A DNA stretch of 64,000 nt from assembly GCF_030811715.1 (NCBI RefSeq), contig NZ_JAUSRH010000006.1:62001-126000 (forward strand), written 5' to 3'. How positions within the stretch are numbered: the stretch's first letter is position 1; each line of letters opens with the position of its first letter. The notes beneath the pieces are model-generated. The model did not search any database. It had not been told where the DNA came from and saw only the letters and a list, made by a program, of their open reading frames with translations. Shown one piece after another: positions 49,373 to 58,141 of this stretch. The translations under genes were made by a program, and so were the position numbers. The DNA is from Sinomonas atrocyanea. Its GTDB lineage: Bacteria > Actinomycetota > Actinomycetes > Actinomycetales > Micrococcaceae.

Positions 49373-50650
49373 ATGAACGCCGTGCCCGTCCGTCCTCCCC
49401 TCGTTCGGGGAGAGGACCGCCTCATTGCAGGGGTGTGCTCCGGCCTCGCGCGGCATCTGGGGATGCGCACCGACGTGGTGCGCTGGATCATGGCCGGCGC
49501 CGCGATCCTCGGCGGGGCCGGGATCGTCCTCTACGGCTGGCTGTGGGTCATGGTGCCGACGGCGGCCGAGGCGGAGCGCCGTGCCGCCCGCCGCCCCGCG
49601 TCGCCGATCGCCCCCGCGGTGTCCGAGCCGGTCCTTGCCCCGGCGGCGCCCAGGCCCGCCCCCCACGTGCCGCGGTACGCGCGCGAGGTGCTGCTCGGCA
49701 TCGTCCTCCTCCTCGGTGCGGTGGCGCTGGGCGGTTCCCTCATCGGGGTGCAGGTGCCGCTGGACACGATCGTTCCGGTCGCCGCCATCCTCGGCGGCGC
49801 CGCGCTGGCCTGGATGCAGCTCGACGAGGCGCGGCGCGAGCGGCTCGTCCGCGGCGCGGGGACCGAGCGCTGGACGGGCTGGCTGCGCCTCGGGGCGGGG
49901 ATCGCGCTCGTCGTGGCGGGCGTGACCCTCGCGGTATCGGGGAGCCAGTGGAATGTGCTGGGGATGGCGCTGCTGGCCTCGTTCGCCGTGCTCGCCGGGG
50001 TGGCCCTCGTGCTGCTGCCCTGGGGCGTGAAGTTCTGGCGCGAGCTGGGCGCCGAGCGGGCGGCGCGCGTGCGCGAGGAGGAGCGGGCAGAGATCGCCGC
50101 CCACCTGCACGACTCGGTCCTGCAGACCCTGGCCCTCATCCAGCGCCGCGCCGGCAGCGAGGCAGACGTGATCCGGCTCGCCCGCGCCCAGGAGCGCGAA
50201 CTGCGCGAGTGGCTCTACCGTGACTCCCGCAGCGGGGAGGGAACGTTCGCGGACCGGATCGCCGCGCTCGCGGGCGAGGTCGAGGACCTGCACGGCGTCC
50301 CGATCGAGGTCGTCACGGTCGGCGAGCCCGAGGCCACCCGGACCGGCGGCACCGCGGCCCGCGACCGCCAGGACGCCCTCCTGCAGGCCGCCCGCGAGGC
50401 GATGCTCAATGCGGTCCGCCACGGCGCCGGCCCCGTCTCGGTCTACGCGGAGACTGGCAGGGACGCCACCGAGGTCTTCGTCAAGGACCGGGGCGACGGC
50501 TTCGACCCGGACGCGGTGCCGGAGGACAGGCTCGGCGTGCGGGAGTCCATCGTGGGGCGCATGCGCCGGCACGGAGGCGAGGCGACGATCGTGAGCGGGC
50601 CGGACGGCACCGAGGTGCGGCTGCGGCTGCCCAGGACGGAGGAGACATGA
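49373..50650 (+). CDS. PspC-fused sensor histidine kinase
   Basis: This 425-aa kinase has an N-terminal PspC domain (EDRLIAGVCSGLARHLGMRT) and about five more transmembrane helices to residue 225. A HisKA_3-type dimerisation helix carries H246 in AAHLHDSVLQTLALIQ, and a HATPase domain has DALLQAAREAMLNAVRHG and DRGDGFDPD. It belongs to the NarL/LiaS-type kinases and pairs with the next gene by ATGA overlap. Envelope stress is the likely input, by analogy with other PspC-kinase fusions. Confidence 0.93.
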   Translation: MNAVPVRPPLVRGEDRLIAGVCSGLARHLGMRTDVVRWIMAGAAILGGAGIVLYGWLWVMVPTAAEAERRAARRPASPIAPAVSEPVLAPAAPRPAPHVPRYAREVLLGIVLLLGAVALGGSLIGVQVPLDTIVPVAAILGGAALAWMQLDEARRERLVRGAGTERWTGWLRLGAGIALVVAGVTLAVSGSQWNVLGMALLASFAVLAGVALVLLPWGVKFWRELGAERAARVREEERAEIAAHLHDSVLQTLALIQRRAGSEADVIRLARAQERELREWLYRDSRSGEGTFADRIAALAGEVEDLHGVPIEVVTVGEPEATRTGGTAARDRQDALLQAAREAMLNAVRHGAGPVSVYAETGRDATEVFVKDRGDGFDPDAVPEDRLGVRESIVGRMRRHGGEATIVSGPDGTEVRLRLPRTEET

Positions 50651-51306
50651 GCACAGGACAGGGCGCGGAGCCCGTGGACGTCGTCATCGTGGACGACCAC
50701 ACCATCTTCCGCTCGGGGCTGAAGGCCGATCTCGACGAGCGCGTGCGCGTGGTGGGCGAGGCCGGGACCGTCGAGGGCGCCGTCGAGGCGATCGAGCAGC
50801 TGCGGCCGCGCGTCGTCCTCCTGGACGTCCACCTTCCGGGCGGCCTCGGCGGGGGAGGGCGCGAGGTCCTCACGCGCTGCGCGCCGCTCCTGCAGTCTGT
50901 GCGCTTCCTCGCCCTGAGCGTCTCCGACGCGGCCGAGGACGTCGTCTCCGTCATCCGCGCAGGCGCCCGCGGCTACGTCACGAAGACCGCCTCGGGCCGC
51001 GAGATCACCGACGCCGTGCTGCGCGTCGCGGACGGCGACGCCGTCTTCTCGCCCCGCCTCGCGGGGTTCGTCCTCGACGCGTTCGGGACCCAGTCCGTGG
51101 CCGACGACGAGCTCGACAAGCTCTCCGCCCGCGAGCTCGACGTCATGCGGCTGATCGCCCGCGGGTACTCCTACAAGGAGACCGCGAAGGAGCTGTTCAT
51201 CTCGGTCAAGACGGTCGAGACCCACGTCTCCGCCGTGCTGCGCAAGCTCCAGCTCACCAACCGCCACGAGCTCTCCCGCTGGGCCGCCGACCGCCGCATC
51301 TGGTAG
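50647..51306 (+). CDS. NarL/LuxR-type response regulator
   Basis: This 219-aa regulator has a receiver domain with acidic DDH (about residues 17-19), phospho-acceptor D60 in LLDVHLPG and KTASGR. A C-terminal LuxR HTH follows (LSARELDVMRLIARGYSYKE, then FISVKTVETHVSAVLRKL). It is co-transcribed with the kinase and probably controls the divergent PspC operon. Confidence 0.95.
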   Translation: MSTGQGAEPVDVVIVDDHTIFRSGLKADLDERVRVVGEAGTVEGAVEAIEQLRPRVVLLDVHLPGGLGGGGREVLTRCAPLLQSVRFLALSVSDAAEDVVSVIRAGARGYVTKTASGREITDAVLRVADGDAVFSPRLAGFVLDAFGTQSVADDELDKLSARELDVMRLIARGYSYKETAKELFISVKTVETHVSAVLRKLQLTNRHELSRWAADRRIW

Positions 51307-51317
51307 CCCCCCGACGT

Positions 51318-51365
51318 ACGACGGCGGTGGCGCGCCTCCCGCGGGAGGCGCGCCACCGCCGTCGT
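51318..51365. terminator. Very long bidirectional terminator
   Basis: A 23-bp perfect stem (51318-51340 with 51343-51365) has only GC between the arms. It sits between the convergent response-regulator and aminotransferase genes and should stop transcription both ways. Confidence 0.85.
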
Positions 51366-51386
51366 GCTTCAGGAAGGGGGAGGGCC

Positions 51387-52592
51387 CTACTTGGCGGTCC
51401 CGAGGAGCTCCTGGATACGGCCCACGCCCTCGGCGAGGTCGTCGTCGCCGAGCGCGTAGGAGAGGCGGACGAACCCGCTCGGGCCGAAGGCCTCGCCGGG
51501 CACGATCGCCACCTCGACCTTGTCGAGGATGAGGGCGGCGAGCTCGGCCGAGGTGGCCGGGCGGATCCCGGCGATCTCCCTGCCGAGGATCCCGCGCACG
51601 TCCGGGTAGACGTAGAAGGCACCCTTCGGCGTCGGGCAGTTCACGCCCTCGATGGCGGAGAGCATGCCCACCATCGTCTTGCGCCGGCGGTCGAACGCGA
51701 CCTTCATCTCCTCGACCGCGTCGAGGGGGCCCGAGACAGCGGCGAGGGCCGCCATCTGCGAGACGTTGGCCACGTTGCTGGTCGCGTGCGACTGCAGGTT
51801 CGTGGCGGCCTTGATGACATCGGCGGGGCCGATCATCCAGCCCACACGCCAGCCGGTCATCGCGTAGGTCTTGGCGACGCCGTTGAGGACCACGACCTTG
51901 TCCCCGAGCTCCGGGGCCGCGGTCGCGATCGAGGTGAACGGCACACCGTCGTACGTGAGGTGCTCGTAGATCTCGTCGGTAACCACCCACAGGCCCTTGG
52001 ACGCGGCCCACTGGCCGATCTCCTTGACCTGCTCGGGGGAGTACACGGCCCCGGTGGGGTTGGACGGCGAGACGAACAGCAGGATCTTGGTGCGCTCGGT
52101 GAGCGCGGCCTCGAGCTGGTCCACGGTGACGAGGTACCCCTGCTCGGGCCCGGCGAAGACCTCGACCGGGACGCCGCCGGCGAGGCGGATGGCCTCAGGG
52201 TAGGTGGTCCAGTACGGGGTGGGGAGCAGCACCTCGTCGCCCGGGTCGAGCAGCGTCGCGAACGTGTTGTAGACGGCCTGCTTGCCGCCGTTGGTGACGA
52301 GCACCTGGGACGGCTCGGCCTCGTAGCCGGAATCCCGCTTGGTCTTGGCGGCGATGGCCGCCTTGAGCTCGGGCAGGCCCCCGGCGGGGGAGTACCGGTG
52401 GAACCGCGGCTGGCGGGCCGCCTCGATGGCGGCGTCGACGATGTACTGCGGCGTCGGGAAGTCGGGCTCGCCGGCTCCGAACCCGATCACAGGGCGCCCC
52501 GCGGCCTTGAGGGCCTTCGCCTTCGCGTCGACGGCCAGGGTGGCGGATTCGGCGATGGATCCGATGCGCTGGGAGACGCGGGCGGAGGTCAT
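51387..52592 (-). CDS. Pyridoxal-phosphate aminotransferase (aspartate aminotransferase-like)
   Basis: This 401-aa class I aminotransferase has [42 protein letters not shown] and the PLP lysine K241 in [15 protein letters not shown], plus the C-terminal arginine in GFVRLSYAL. Aspartate/2-oxoglutarate is the most likely substrate pair, but related enzymes also use other amino acids. The start at 52592 has GAAGGAA upstream. The gene lies divergently before tRNA-Trp and secE. Confidence 0.93.
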   Translation of the reverse strand: MTSARVSQRIGSIAESATLAVDAKAKALKAAGRPVIGFGAGEPDFPTPQYIVDAAIEAARQPRFHRYSPAGGLPELKAAIAAKTKRDSGYEAEPSQVLVTNGGKQAVYNTFATLLDPGDEVLLPTPYWTTYPEAIRLAGGVPVEVFAGPEQGYLVTVDQLEAALTERTKILLFVSPSNPTGAVYSPEQVKEIGQWAASKGLWVVTDEIYEHLTYDGVPFTSIATAAPELGDKVVVLNGVAKTYAMTGWRVGWMIGPADVIKAATNLQSHATSNVANVSQMAALAAVSGPLDAVEEMKVAFDRRRKTMVGMLSAIEGVNCPTPKGAFYVYPDVRGILGREIAGIRPATSAELAALILDKVEVAIVPGEAFGPSGFVRLSYALGDDDLAEGVGRIQELLGTAK

Positions 52593-52780
52593 GGGGCATT
52601 CCTTCTTCTCGGGAGGCTGGTGGTACCCACTCTAGGCGCTCGCGCCCGGCCGTGACTGGCCGGCCGCGGCCCGGTTCGACGGCGGCCGCGATTGTGCGTA
52701 GACTTGATCCTCGGCGCCGGAAACGGCGCGTGGTCTCCTCTGCCGGGATGCTGCTGGGCGCGGCCCCGCGGGATCCTTGG

Positions 52781-52786
52781 TAAGGT
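52781..52786 (+). promoter_or_regulatory. -10 box of tRNA-Trp
   Basis: TAAGGT, preceded by GG as in the tRNA-Thr promoter, lies 38 bases before the tRNA. No consensus -35 was seen. Confidence 0.4.
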
Positions 52787-52824
52787 AGTCCACGGCGATT
52801 CCGCCGTCAGGTGGTTTCCACCGA

Positions 52825-52897
52825 AGGGCAGTGGCGCAATTGGTAGCGCAGCGGTCTCCAAAACCGCAGGTTGCAGGTTCGAGTCCTGTCTGCCCTG
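52825..52897 (+). tRNA. tRNA-Trp (anticodon CCA)
   Basis: This 73-nt cloverleaf has acceptor AGGGCAG/CTGCCCT, D arm GCGC/GCGC, anticodon stem GCGGT/ACCGC with loop CTCCAAA, T stem GCAGG/CCTGT (one G-T pair) and discriminator G. It lies just upstream of secE, the usual actinobacterial order. Confidence 0.97.
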
Positions 52898-52996
52898 CGC
52901 AGGAACGCAGCCCGGCTCCGTCCGGGTTGTTCCAGCACCCACAGAACGGATCCGGCGGGGAAGTCCTGCGGGCAGAGCGAGTGAGCGAGGAATCGG

Positions 52997-53257
52997 TTGA
53001 CCGAAACAGCTTCAAGCAGTTCGGGCCGCCCCAAGCAGGCCAGGAAGCTTGGCTTCTTCGGCCGGATCGCGCTCTTCGTCCGGCAGGTGATCGGCGAGCT
53101 CCGCAAGGTCGTCACGCCGACCCGTCAGGAGCTGTTGAACTACACGCTCGTGGTGCTGGGGTTCGTCATAGTGATGATGGTGGTCGTGTTCGTCCTCGAC
53201 TTCCTCTTCGGGACCGGCGTCGGCTGGGTCTTCGGCGGGACGTCCACCACCAAGTAG
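52997..53257 (+). CDS. secE: Preprotein translocase subunit SecE
   Basis: This 86-aa essential component of the SecYEG channel has a cytoplasmic amphipathic helix region (FVRQVIGELRKVVTPTRQELLNY, the conserved SecE core) followed by a single transmembrane helix. The start is TTG 52997: an in-frame TGA lies 15 bases upstream (52982-52984) and no other start codon fits, so the rare codon is required. GAGGAA precedes it. Confidence 0.95.
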   Translation: MTETASSSSGRPKQARKLGFFGRIALFVRQVIGELRKVVTPTRQELLNYTLVVLGFVIVMMVVVFVLDFLFGTGVGWVFGGTSTTK

Positions 53258-53327
53258 GCCTGGGTCCGCAGACTTCTGGCCCGGAACCGGGAGACCGGGA
53301 CGGGGCAGGGTGTGCGGATGAGCCATT

Positions 53328-53354
53328 TAAGTCGCAACGAGTAAGTCGCACGAG
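53328..53354 (+). repeat. Direct repeat in the nusG leader
   Basis: TAAGTCGCAACGAG (53328-53341) is followed at once by TAAGTCGCACGAG (53342-53354), identical apart from one missing A. It ends 16 bases before the nusG start, overlapping the ribosome-binding zone. Confidence 0.6.
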
Positions 53355-53370
53355 GAAAGCAGGAGACTAA

Positions 53371-54303
53371 GTGTCTGAGCACGAGCTCGAGGATCGCGGG
53401 ACCGAGCACGAGGAGTCGGCATTCGAGCCGGCCTTCTCCGACGCCGCTGCGCCCGTTGCCCCTGCCGCTTCCCACGACGAGGCCGGCGACGACGAGGTCC
53501 TCTCCGACGCGGCCGAGTCCGCAGCCCCGGCCGAGGCCGAGGAGGCTCCGGCTGAGGAGGCCGAGGAGGTTCCGGCTGAGGAGGCCGCCCCCGCCGAGGA
53601 GGCCGCGCACGACGACGCCGCCCCCGCGGGCGAGGACGTCGCCGAGGGCGCGGAGGCCGCCGAGGAGATCGACCCGGCCGAGGCCGCCGCGAAGGCTGCC
53701 GAGGACTTCCGGGCCAAGCTGCGCCGCCAGCCGGGCGACTGGTACGTCATCCACTCCTACGCGGGCTACGAGAACCGCGTGAAGTCGAACCTCGAGACCC
53801 GCATCCAGACGCTGGACATGGAAGACTACATCTTCGAGATCCAGGTCCCGATGGAGGAAGTCGTCGAGATCAAGAACGCCCAGCGCAAGATCGTGAACCG
53901 GGTCCGCATCCCGGGCTACGTGCTCGTGCGCATGGACCTCACCGACGCCTCGTGGGGCGCCGTCCGCCACACCCCGGGCGTCACCGGCTTCGTGGGCAAC
54001 GCCCACAATCCGGTCCCGCTGACCCTCGACGAGGTCTTCTCGATGCTCGCCCCGGTGTTCGAGCAGGAGCAGGCCGCCGAGGCGAAGGCCGCGGGCAAGG
54101 CGGGCCAGAAGGCCCAGGCCGCCCCGGTCGCCGTCGACTTCGAGGTCGGCGAGTCGGTCATCGTCAAGGAGGGCCCGTTCGAGACCCTCCCGGCGACCAT
54201 CTCGGAGATCAAGCCCGAGTCGCAGACCCTCGTGGTCCTCGTCTCGATCTTCGAGCGCGAGACCCCCGTGACGCTGGCGTTCAACCAGGTCGCGAAGATC
54301 TAG
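53371..54303 (+). CDS. nusG: Transcription termination/antitermination protein NusG
   Basis: NusG couples RNA polymerase to Rho or the ribosome. The 310-aa product has an unusually long acidic Ala/Glu-rich N-terminal extension (about 120 residues), as in many actinobacteria. The NGN domain ([20 protein letters not shown] onward, [11 protein letters not shown]) and a C-terminal KOW domain ([18 protein letters not shown]) follow. GTG 53371 is preceded by AGGAGA. Confidence 0.96.
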   Translation: MSEHELEDRGTEHEESAFEPAFSDAAAPVAPAASHDEAGDDEVLSDAAESAAPAEAEEAPAEEAEEVPAEEAAPAEEAAHDDAAPAGEDVAEGAEAAEEIDPAEAAAKAAEDFRAKLRRQPGDWYVIHSYAGYENRVKSNLETRIQTLDMEDYIFEIQVPMEEVVEIKNAQRKIVNRVRIPGYVLVRMDLTDASWGAVRHTPGVTGFVGNAHNPVPLTLDEVFSMLAPVFEQEQAAEAKAAGKAGQKAQAAPVAVDFEVGESVIVKEGPFETLPATISEIKPESQTLVVLVSIFERETPVTLAFNQVAKI

Positions 54304-54327
54304 GACGCTGCACAGCGGCGCGGGCCG

Positions 54328-54459
54328 TACAATTGAAGACTTCGCCCCGGGACCGGATGCCTACCGGTGCCGGGGCGGTGGACTGCCTCGCCATGGCGGT
54401 CACCACCTGGGCGGCGCTCCTGCTGCTCCAGGAAGCGTAAGGAAGAAAAGGACCCTACA
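54328..54459 (+). promoter_or_regulatory. Promoter and structured leader of rplK-rplA
   Basis: TACAAT (54328-54333) is a strong -10 box giving a leader of about 120 nt. The leader can fold CGCCCCGG/CCGGGGCG (54343-54350 with 54370-54377), with an inner ACCGG/CCGGT, and has further GGTGG/CCACC and CCTGG/CCAGG pairings before the start. Ribosomal protein L1 represses this operon by binding leader RNA in other bacteria, so this is the place to look for its site. Confidence 0.5.
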
Positions 54460-54891
54460 TTGGCTCCCAAGAAGAAGGTCACCGGCCTCATCAAGCTGCA
54501 GATCCAGGCAGGCGCCGCCAACCCGGCCCCGCCGATCGGTCCTGCGCTCGGCCAGCACGGTGTGAACATCATGGAGTTCTGCAAGGCGTACAACGCCGCA
54601 ACGGAATCCCAGCGCGGCAACGTCATCCCCGTGGAGATCACGGTCTACGAGGACCGCTCCTTCACGTTCATCACCAAGACCCCGCCGGCCGCCGAGCTGA
54701 TCAAGAAGGCTGCGGGCGTCCAGAAGGGCTCCGCGACCCCGCACACCGTGAAGGTCGCCAAGCTCTCCGACGCCCAGGTCGAGGAGATCGCCAAGACCAA
54801 GCTCGAGGACCTCAACGCGAACGACGTCGAGGCCGCGAAGAAGATCATCGCCGGCACCGCCCGCTCCATGGGCATCACCGTCGAGGGCTAG
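54460..54891 (+). CDS. rplK: 50S ribosomal protein L11
   Basis: L11 is part of the GTPase-associated centre of the large subunit. The 143-aa product has the full family sequence: [40 protein letters not shown], and the C-terminal RNA-binding [12 protein letters not shown]. The start is TTG 54460, which gives the canonical length. AAGGA lies upstream, and earlier in-frame codons are not conserved. Confidence 0.97.
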
Positions 54892-55015
54892 ACCCTCACT
54901 GACCGGGGTTTCGGCTCCGCTCAACCACCGGGGCCATCGCCCCACCTGAGAAGTCCGTGGCAGGGCCGAGCGCGGCCCACAATGACCACACCTGCACAAG
55001 GAGATCAAGAGCAGC

Positions 55016-55723
55016 ATGGCAAAGCGCAGCAAGGCATACCAGGCAGCGGCCGAGAAGATCGAGGCCGGCAAGGTCTACGCACCGGCCGAGGGCGTCGCCC
55101 TGGCCAAGGAGATCAACCCGTCGAAGACGGACGCGACCGTTGAGGTCGCGTTCCGCCTCGGCGTCGACCCGCGCAAGGCGGACCAGATGGTCCGCGGCAC
55201 GGTCATCCTCCCGCACGGCACGGGCAAGACCGCCCGCGTCGTCGTGTTCGCGACCGGCGACAAGGCGGCGGCCGCCGAGGCCGCCGGCGCCGACGTGGTG
55301 GGCTCGGACGACCTGATCGAGCGCATCCAGGGCGGCTGGACGGACTTCGACGCCGCCGTTGCCACCCCGGAGCTCATGGGCAAGGTCGGCCGCCTCGGCA
55401 AGATCCTCGGCCCGCGCAACCTCATGCCGAACCCGAAGACCGGCACGGTGACCCCGGACGTGGCCAAGGCCGTGAACGAGATCAAGGGCGGCAAGATCGA
55501 CTTCCGCGTCGACAAGCACTCGAACCTGCACTTCATCATCGGCAAGACCTCGTTCGACGCGCGTCAGCTCGCCGAGAACTACGCGGCCGCGCTCGACGAG
55601 GTGCTCCGCCTCAAGCCGTCCGCCTCGAAGGGCCGCTACATCCAGAAGGCCACCGTCGCCACGACGTTCGGCCCCGGCGTCCCGGTCGACCCGAACGCCA
55701 CCAAGGTGATCATCGAGGGCTGA
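55016..55723 (+). CDS. rplA: 50S ribosomal protein L1
   Basis: L1 forms the L1 stalk and, in many bacteria, autoregulates rplK-rplA translation. The 235-aa product has the family core [20 protein letters not shown] and [21 protein letters not shown] precedes ATG 55016. The 124-bp spacer from rplK holds a GGGGC/GCCCC hairpin but no gene. A strong terminator follows, so rplJ-rplL are on a separate transcript and do not appear in this window. Confidence 0.98.
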   Translation: MAKRSKAYQAAAEKIEAGKVYAPAEGVALAKEINPSKTDATVEVAFRLGVDPRKADQMVRGTVILPHGTGKTARVVVFATGDKAAAAEAAGADVVGSDDLIERIQGGWTDFDAAVATPELMGKVGRLGKILGPRNLMPNPKTGTVTPDVAKAVNEIKGGKIDFRVDKHSNLHFIIGKTSFDARQLAENYAAALDEVLRLKPSASKGRYIQKATVATTFGPGVPVDPNATKVIIEG

Positions 55724-55744
55724 CCCGGCTCACTCGCACCCCTG

Positions 55745-55782
55745 ACGAGGGCCCCCTTCCCGCTGTGGAAGGGGGCCCTCGT
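55745..55782 (+). terminator. Terminator of rplK-rplA
   Basis: A 16-bp perfect stem ACGAGGGCCCCCTTCC/GGAAGGGGGCCCTCGT with a CGCTGT loop lies 21 bases after rplA. Confidence 0.88.
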
Positions 55783-55825
55783 GCGTTCCCGCGCGGCCGG
55801 TCGGAGCGCGGCTAGACTGGCGCAC

Positions 55826-56938
55826 ATGAGCGCTGACTACCGCATCGAGCGGCTGCGCCTGCCCCCGAGCCTCGCGGGGCCGGGGGCCGAGGAGTTCTTG
55901 GAGTTCTCGCGCCTCACGGACGCCGTGCAGCGGCAGATCTGGGGCCACGAGGACCGCTGTTCGCCGCCGGAGTACCGGCTGCGGGTGTGGCGGGACTCGC
56001 CGTACGACGAGACGGTCCTGCTCTTCGCCCGCGCGGGCGGGCGGATGGCCGGCCGCGCCTGGTGCCGGGTCTCCCTCAAGGAAGACCGGGACCGGGCCAC
56101 CGTCCGCGCCGAGGTCCTGGACGAGTTCTCGCGACGGGGGCTGGGACGGGCCCTGCTGGAGGCCGCCCTCGAGGAGGCACGACGTCGGGGCCGCACCGTC
56201 GTGGATGCGTTCACCGAGCACCCCGTCCCTGCCTCGCGCCGGACCGGCGTCGGCGCGACCCCGGCCGATCCCGGCGCGGTGGTGCCCTCGACCGGCACGG
56301 GGGCCCTCGCCGTCGGGGAGCGGCCGGTGCGGTTCGCCCGCGCGGCCGGGTTCTCGCTGAACCAGGTGGTGCGCTTCAGCGAGCTGGACCTCGCGGCGCA
56401 CGACGGCGCGTGGCCGGCCCTCGCGGCGGCGGCCTCCGCGAGGGCGTCGGAGGAGTACGAGCTCATGACGTGGGAGGGCGTCCCGCCAGAGCACCGGGCG
56501 GGGATGGCGGAGCTGTTCGCCCGCATGTCGGTGGACGCGCCCCAGGGGGAGTCGCGGACCGACGCCGCGGTGTGGGACGCCGAGCGCGTCGCGGCGCTGG
56601 ACCGCATGCTCGCCGAGGCCGGGACGGTGCCGCTGTACGCGGCTGCGCGCCACCGGGTCACCGGGCGATTCGCCGCCTACACCTCGCTGTGGGTCCGCCG
56701 CGGCAAGGAGGCCGTCGCGGACCAGGACGACACGCTGGTGGCCAGCGGCCACCGCGGCCGGTCCCTCGGGATGTGGATCAAGCTCGCGAACCTCGCCCAG
56801 TACCGCGCCAAGTACCCGGCCGCGCGGAAGGTCGTGACCTTCAACGCCGAGGAGAACGCGCACATGCTCGCGATCAACGAGGCCATCGGCTTCCGCCCCG
56901 CCGGGCACGATGGCGAGTGGTACCGGAGCCTGCCGTGA
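55826..56938 (+). CDS. GNAT-family N-acetyltransferase (two-domain)
   Basis: This 370-aa protein has two GNAT-like halves. The first has VRAEVLDEFSRRGLGRALLE at the acetyl-CoA loop. The second ends in FNAEENAHMLAINEAIGFRP, as in MshD-like tandem GNAT proteins. The substrate is unknown. ATG 55826 is preceded by TAGACT (55813-55818) and seven bases, the leaderless arrangement. The stop overlaps the next start (GTGA). Confidence 0.87.
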   Translation: MSADYRIERLRLPPSLAGPGAEEFLEFSRLTDAVQRQIWGHEDRCSPPEYRLRVWRDSPYDETVLLFARAGGRMAGRAWCRVSLKEDRDRATVRAEVLDEFSRRGLGRALLEAALEEARRRGRTVVDAFTEHPVPASRRTGVGATPADPGAVVPSTGTGALAVGERPVRFARAAGFSLNQVVRFSELDLAAHDGAWPALAAAASARASEEYELMTWEGVPPEHRAGMAELFARMSVDAPQGESRTDAAVWDAERVAALDRMLAEAGTVPLYAAARHRVTGRFAAYTSLWVRRGKEAVADQDDTLVASGHRGRSLGMWIKLANLAQYRAKYPAARKVVTFNAEENAHMLAINEAIGFRPAGHDGEWYRSLP

Positions 56939-58056
56939 ACCGCCGCGGTGCCGAGCCCGCGCAGCGGCCGCCGCGCGAGCGGCTGCGGCCCGAGCCGACC
57001 GCCACAGCGGTGGAGGCGCGGGCGCTCGCCACGGGCCTCGTGGCAGCGGCGGCGGGCCTGGCGCTGGCGCTCGTCGCGTTCGCCGGGCGCCGGCCCGCGC
57101 TCTCGGGAGACCACGGCGTGGGGGACGTCGCCGCACTCGTGGCCGGGGCCGCGGCCCTCCTCGCCTTCCCGGTCGCCTACCGTCTCTCGTACGCCGATCC
57201 GGACCGGCGCTGGCTCGCCGACCGGCCGCTATGGCGGCGGCTGTTGGGCACCGTGGCCCTCGCGTTCGCGCAGGCCGCGATCGCGTTCATGGTCGCGTGG
57301 GCCAGCTTCCAGATCTTCCAGCGCGCGTTCACGGGGCTGACGCTGGACACCTTCGCGGCGTCCCTCCTGACCGCTGTGTCGGCGGCGCTCGCGGCCTACA
57401 CCGCCTACCAGTCGGGCTCGCGCATGGACAGCTACGCGCTCTCGAACCTCCTCGCGACCTTCCTGGGCGCAGGGATCCTCACCTCGATGGTGACGACGAG
57501 CCGCTCCAACTGGTGGGAGGTCAACTTCAGCGTGCTCGGCGCCGCCGACTACGGGGTGGCGCTGGCCTTCAACGCGACCCTCGTGACGGCCGGGGTCGTG
57601 ATCGCGCTCCTCGCGGAGTACATGACGCGCGACCTGCGCGCCCTCGATGCACACCGGAGGCGGGCCGGCCTTGCCACCGCCCCCACGCGTGAGCGGCCGC
57701 TGCTGACGTGCCTGGTGCTGATGGGTGCCCTCCTCGTGTGCACCGGCCTCATTCCCGTGGACGTGTTCATGGGGGCGCACAACACGATGGCGACGTCCAT
57801 GGCCGCGGCCTTCACGCTGCTCCTCGTCCGGACCCCGGCGTGGGTCCCGGGGCTCAGCCGGACGTTCTACGCGGCAGGCTACGCACTGCTGGGCGCGGCC
57901 GTGGTCTCGGTCATGCTCTGGTGGCCGCTCGGGTACTACAACATGACCGCGATGGAGCTCGTGATCGCCGGCGTCGTGCTGGCCTGGCTCGTCCTCTTCA
58001 CGCGCAACGTCGCGGCCGCGGTCGAGGACGTGCGGCACGAGGACGTCGCGTCCTGA
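56935..58056 (+). CDS. Polytopic membrane protein (373 aa), unknown function
   Basis: This 373-aa protein has a charged N-terminal 25 residues and about nine transmembrane helices. It includes WWEVNFSVLGAADYGVALAFN and the family-like GLIPVDVFMGAHNTMATSMA, which recall DUF998-type membrane proteins, though I do not assign it firmly. GTG 56935 overlaps the acetyltransferase stop by four bases, so the two are translated together. An enzyme-membrane protein pair is suggested but its role is unknown. Confidence 0.75.
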   Translation: MNRRGAEPAQRPPRERLRPEPTATAVEARALATGLVAAAAGLALALVAFAGRRPALSGDHGVGDVAALVAGAAALLAFPVAYRLSYADPDRRWLADRPLWRRLLGTVALAFAQAAIAFMVAWASFQIFQRAFTGLTLDTFAASLLTAVSAALAAYTAYQSGSRMDSYALSNLLATFLGAGILTSMVTTSRSNWWEVNFSVLGAADYGVALAFNATLVTAGVVIALLAEYMTRDLRALDAHRRRAGLATAPTRERPLLTCLVLMGALLVCTGLIPVDVFMGAHNTMATSMAAAFTLLLVRTPAWVPGLSRTFYAAGYALLGAAVVSVMLWWPLGYYNMTAMELVIAGVVLAWLVLFTRNVAAAVEDVRHEDVAS

Positions 58057-58128
58057 AATCCGCCTCGGATTAGCGCATATTTCCCTTCGCTAGCAGACGT
58101 CCCCTTCACGGGCCGCTCGGGGCCTCCC

Positions 58129-58134
58129 TAGAGT
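58129..58134 (+). promoter_or_regulatory. -10 box of narG
   Basis: TAGAGT and seven bases lead to ATG 58142, suggesting a leaderless narG message. TTCACG (58105-58110) at 18 bases is a weak -35. No FNR-type TTGAT-N4-ATCAA site was found in the 85-bp gap. Confidence 0.5.
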
Positions 58135-58141
58135 GTGGCCC

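Noticed and set aside
58057-58141. FNR-type operator upstream of narG
   Set aside because: No TTGAT-N4-ATCAA or close variant is present in the gap.
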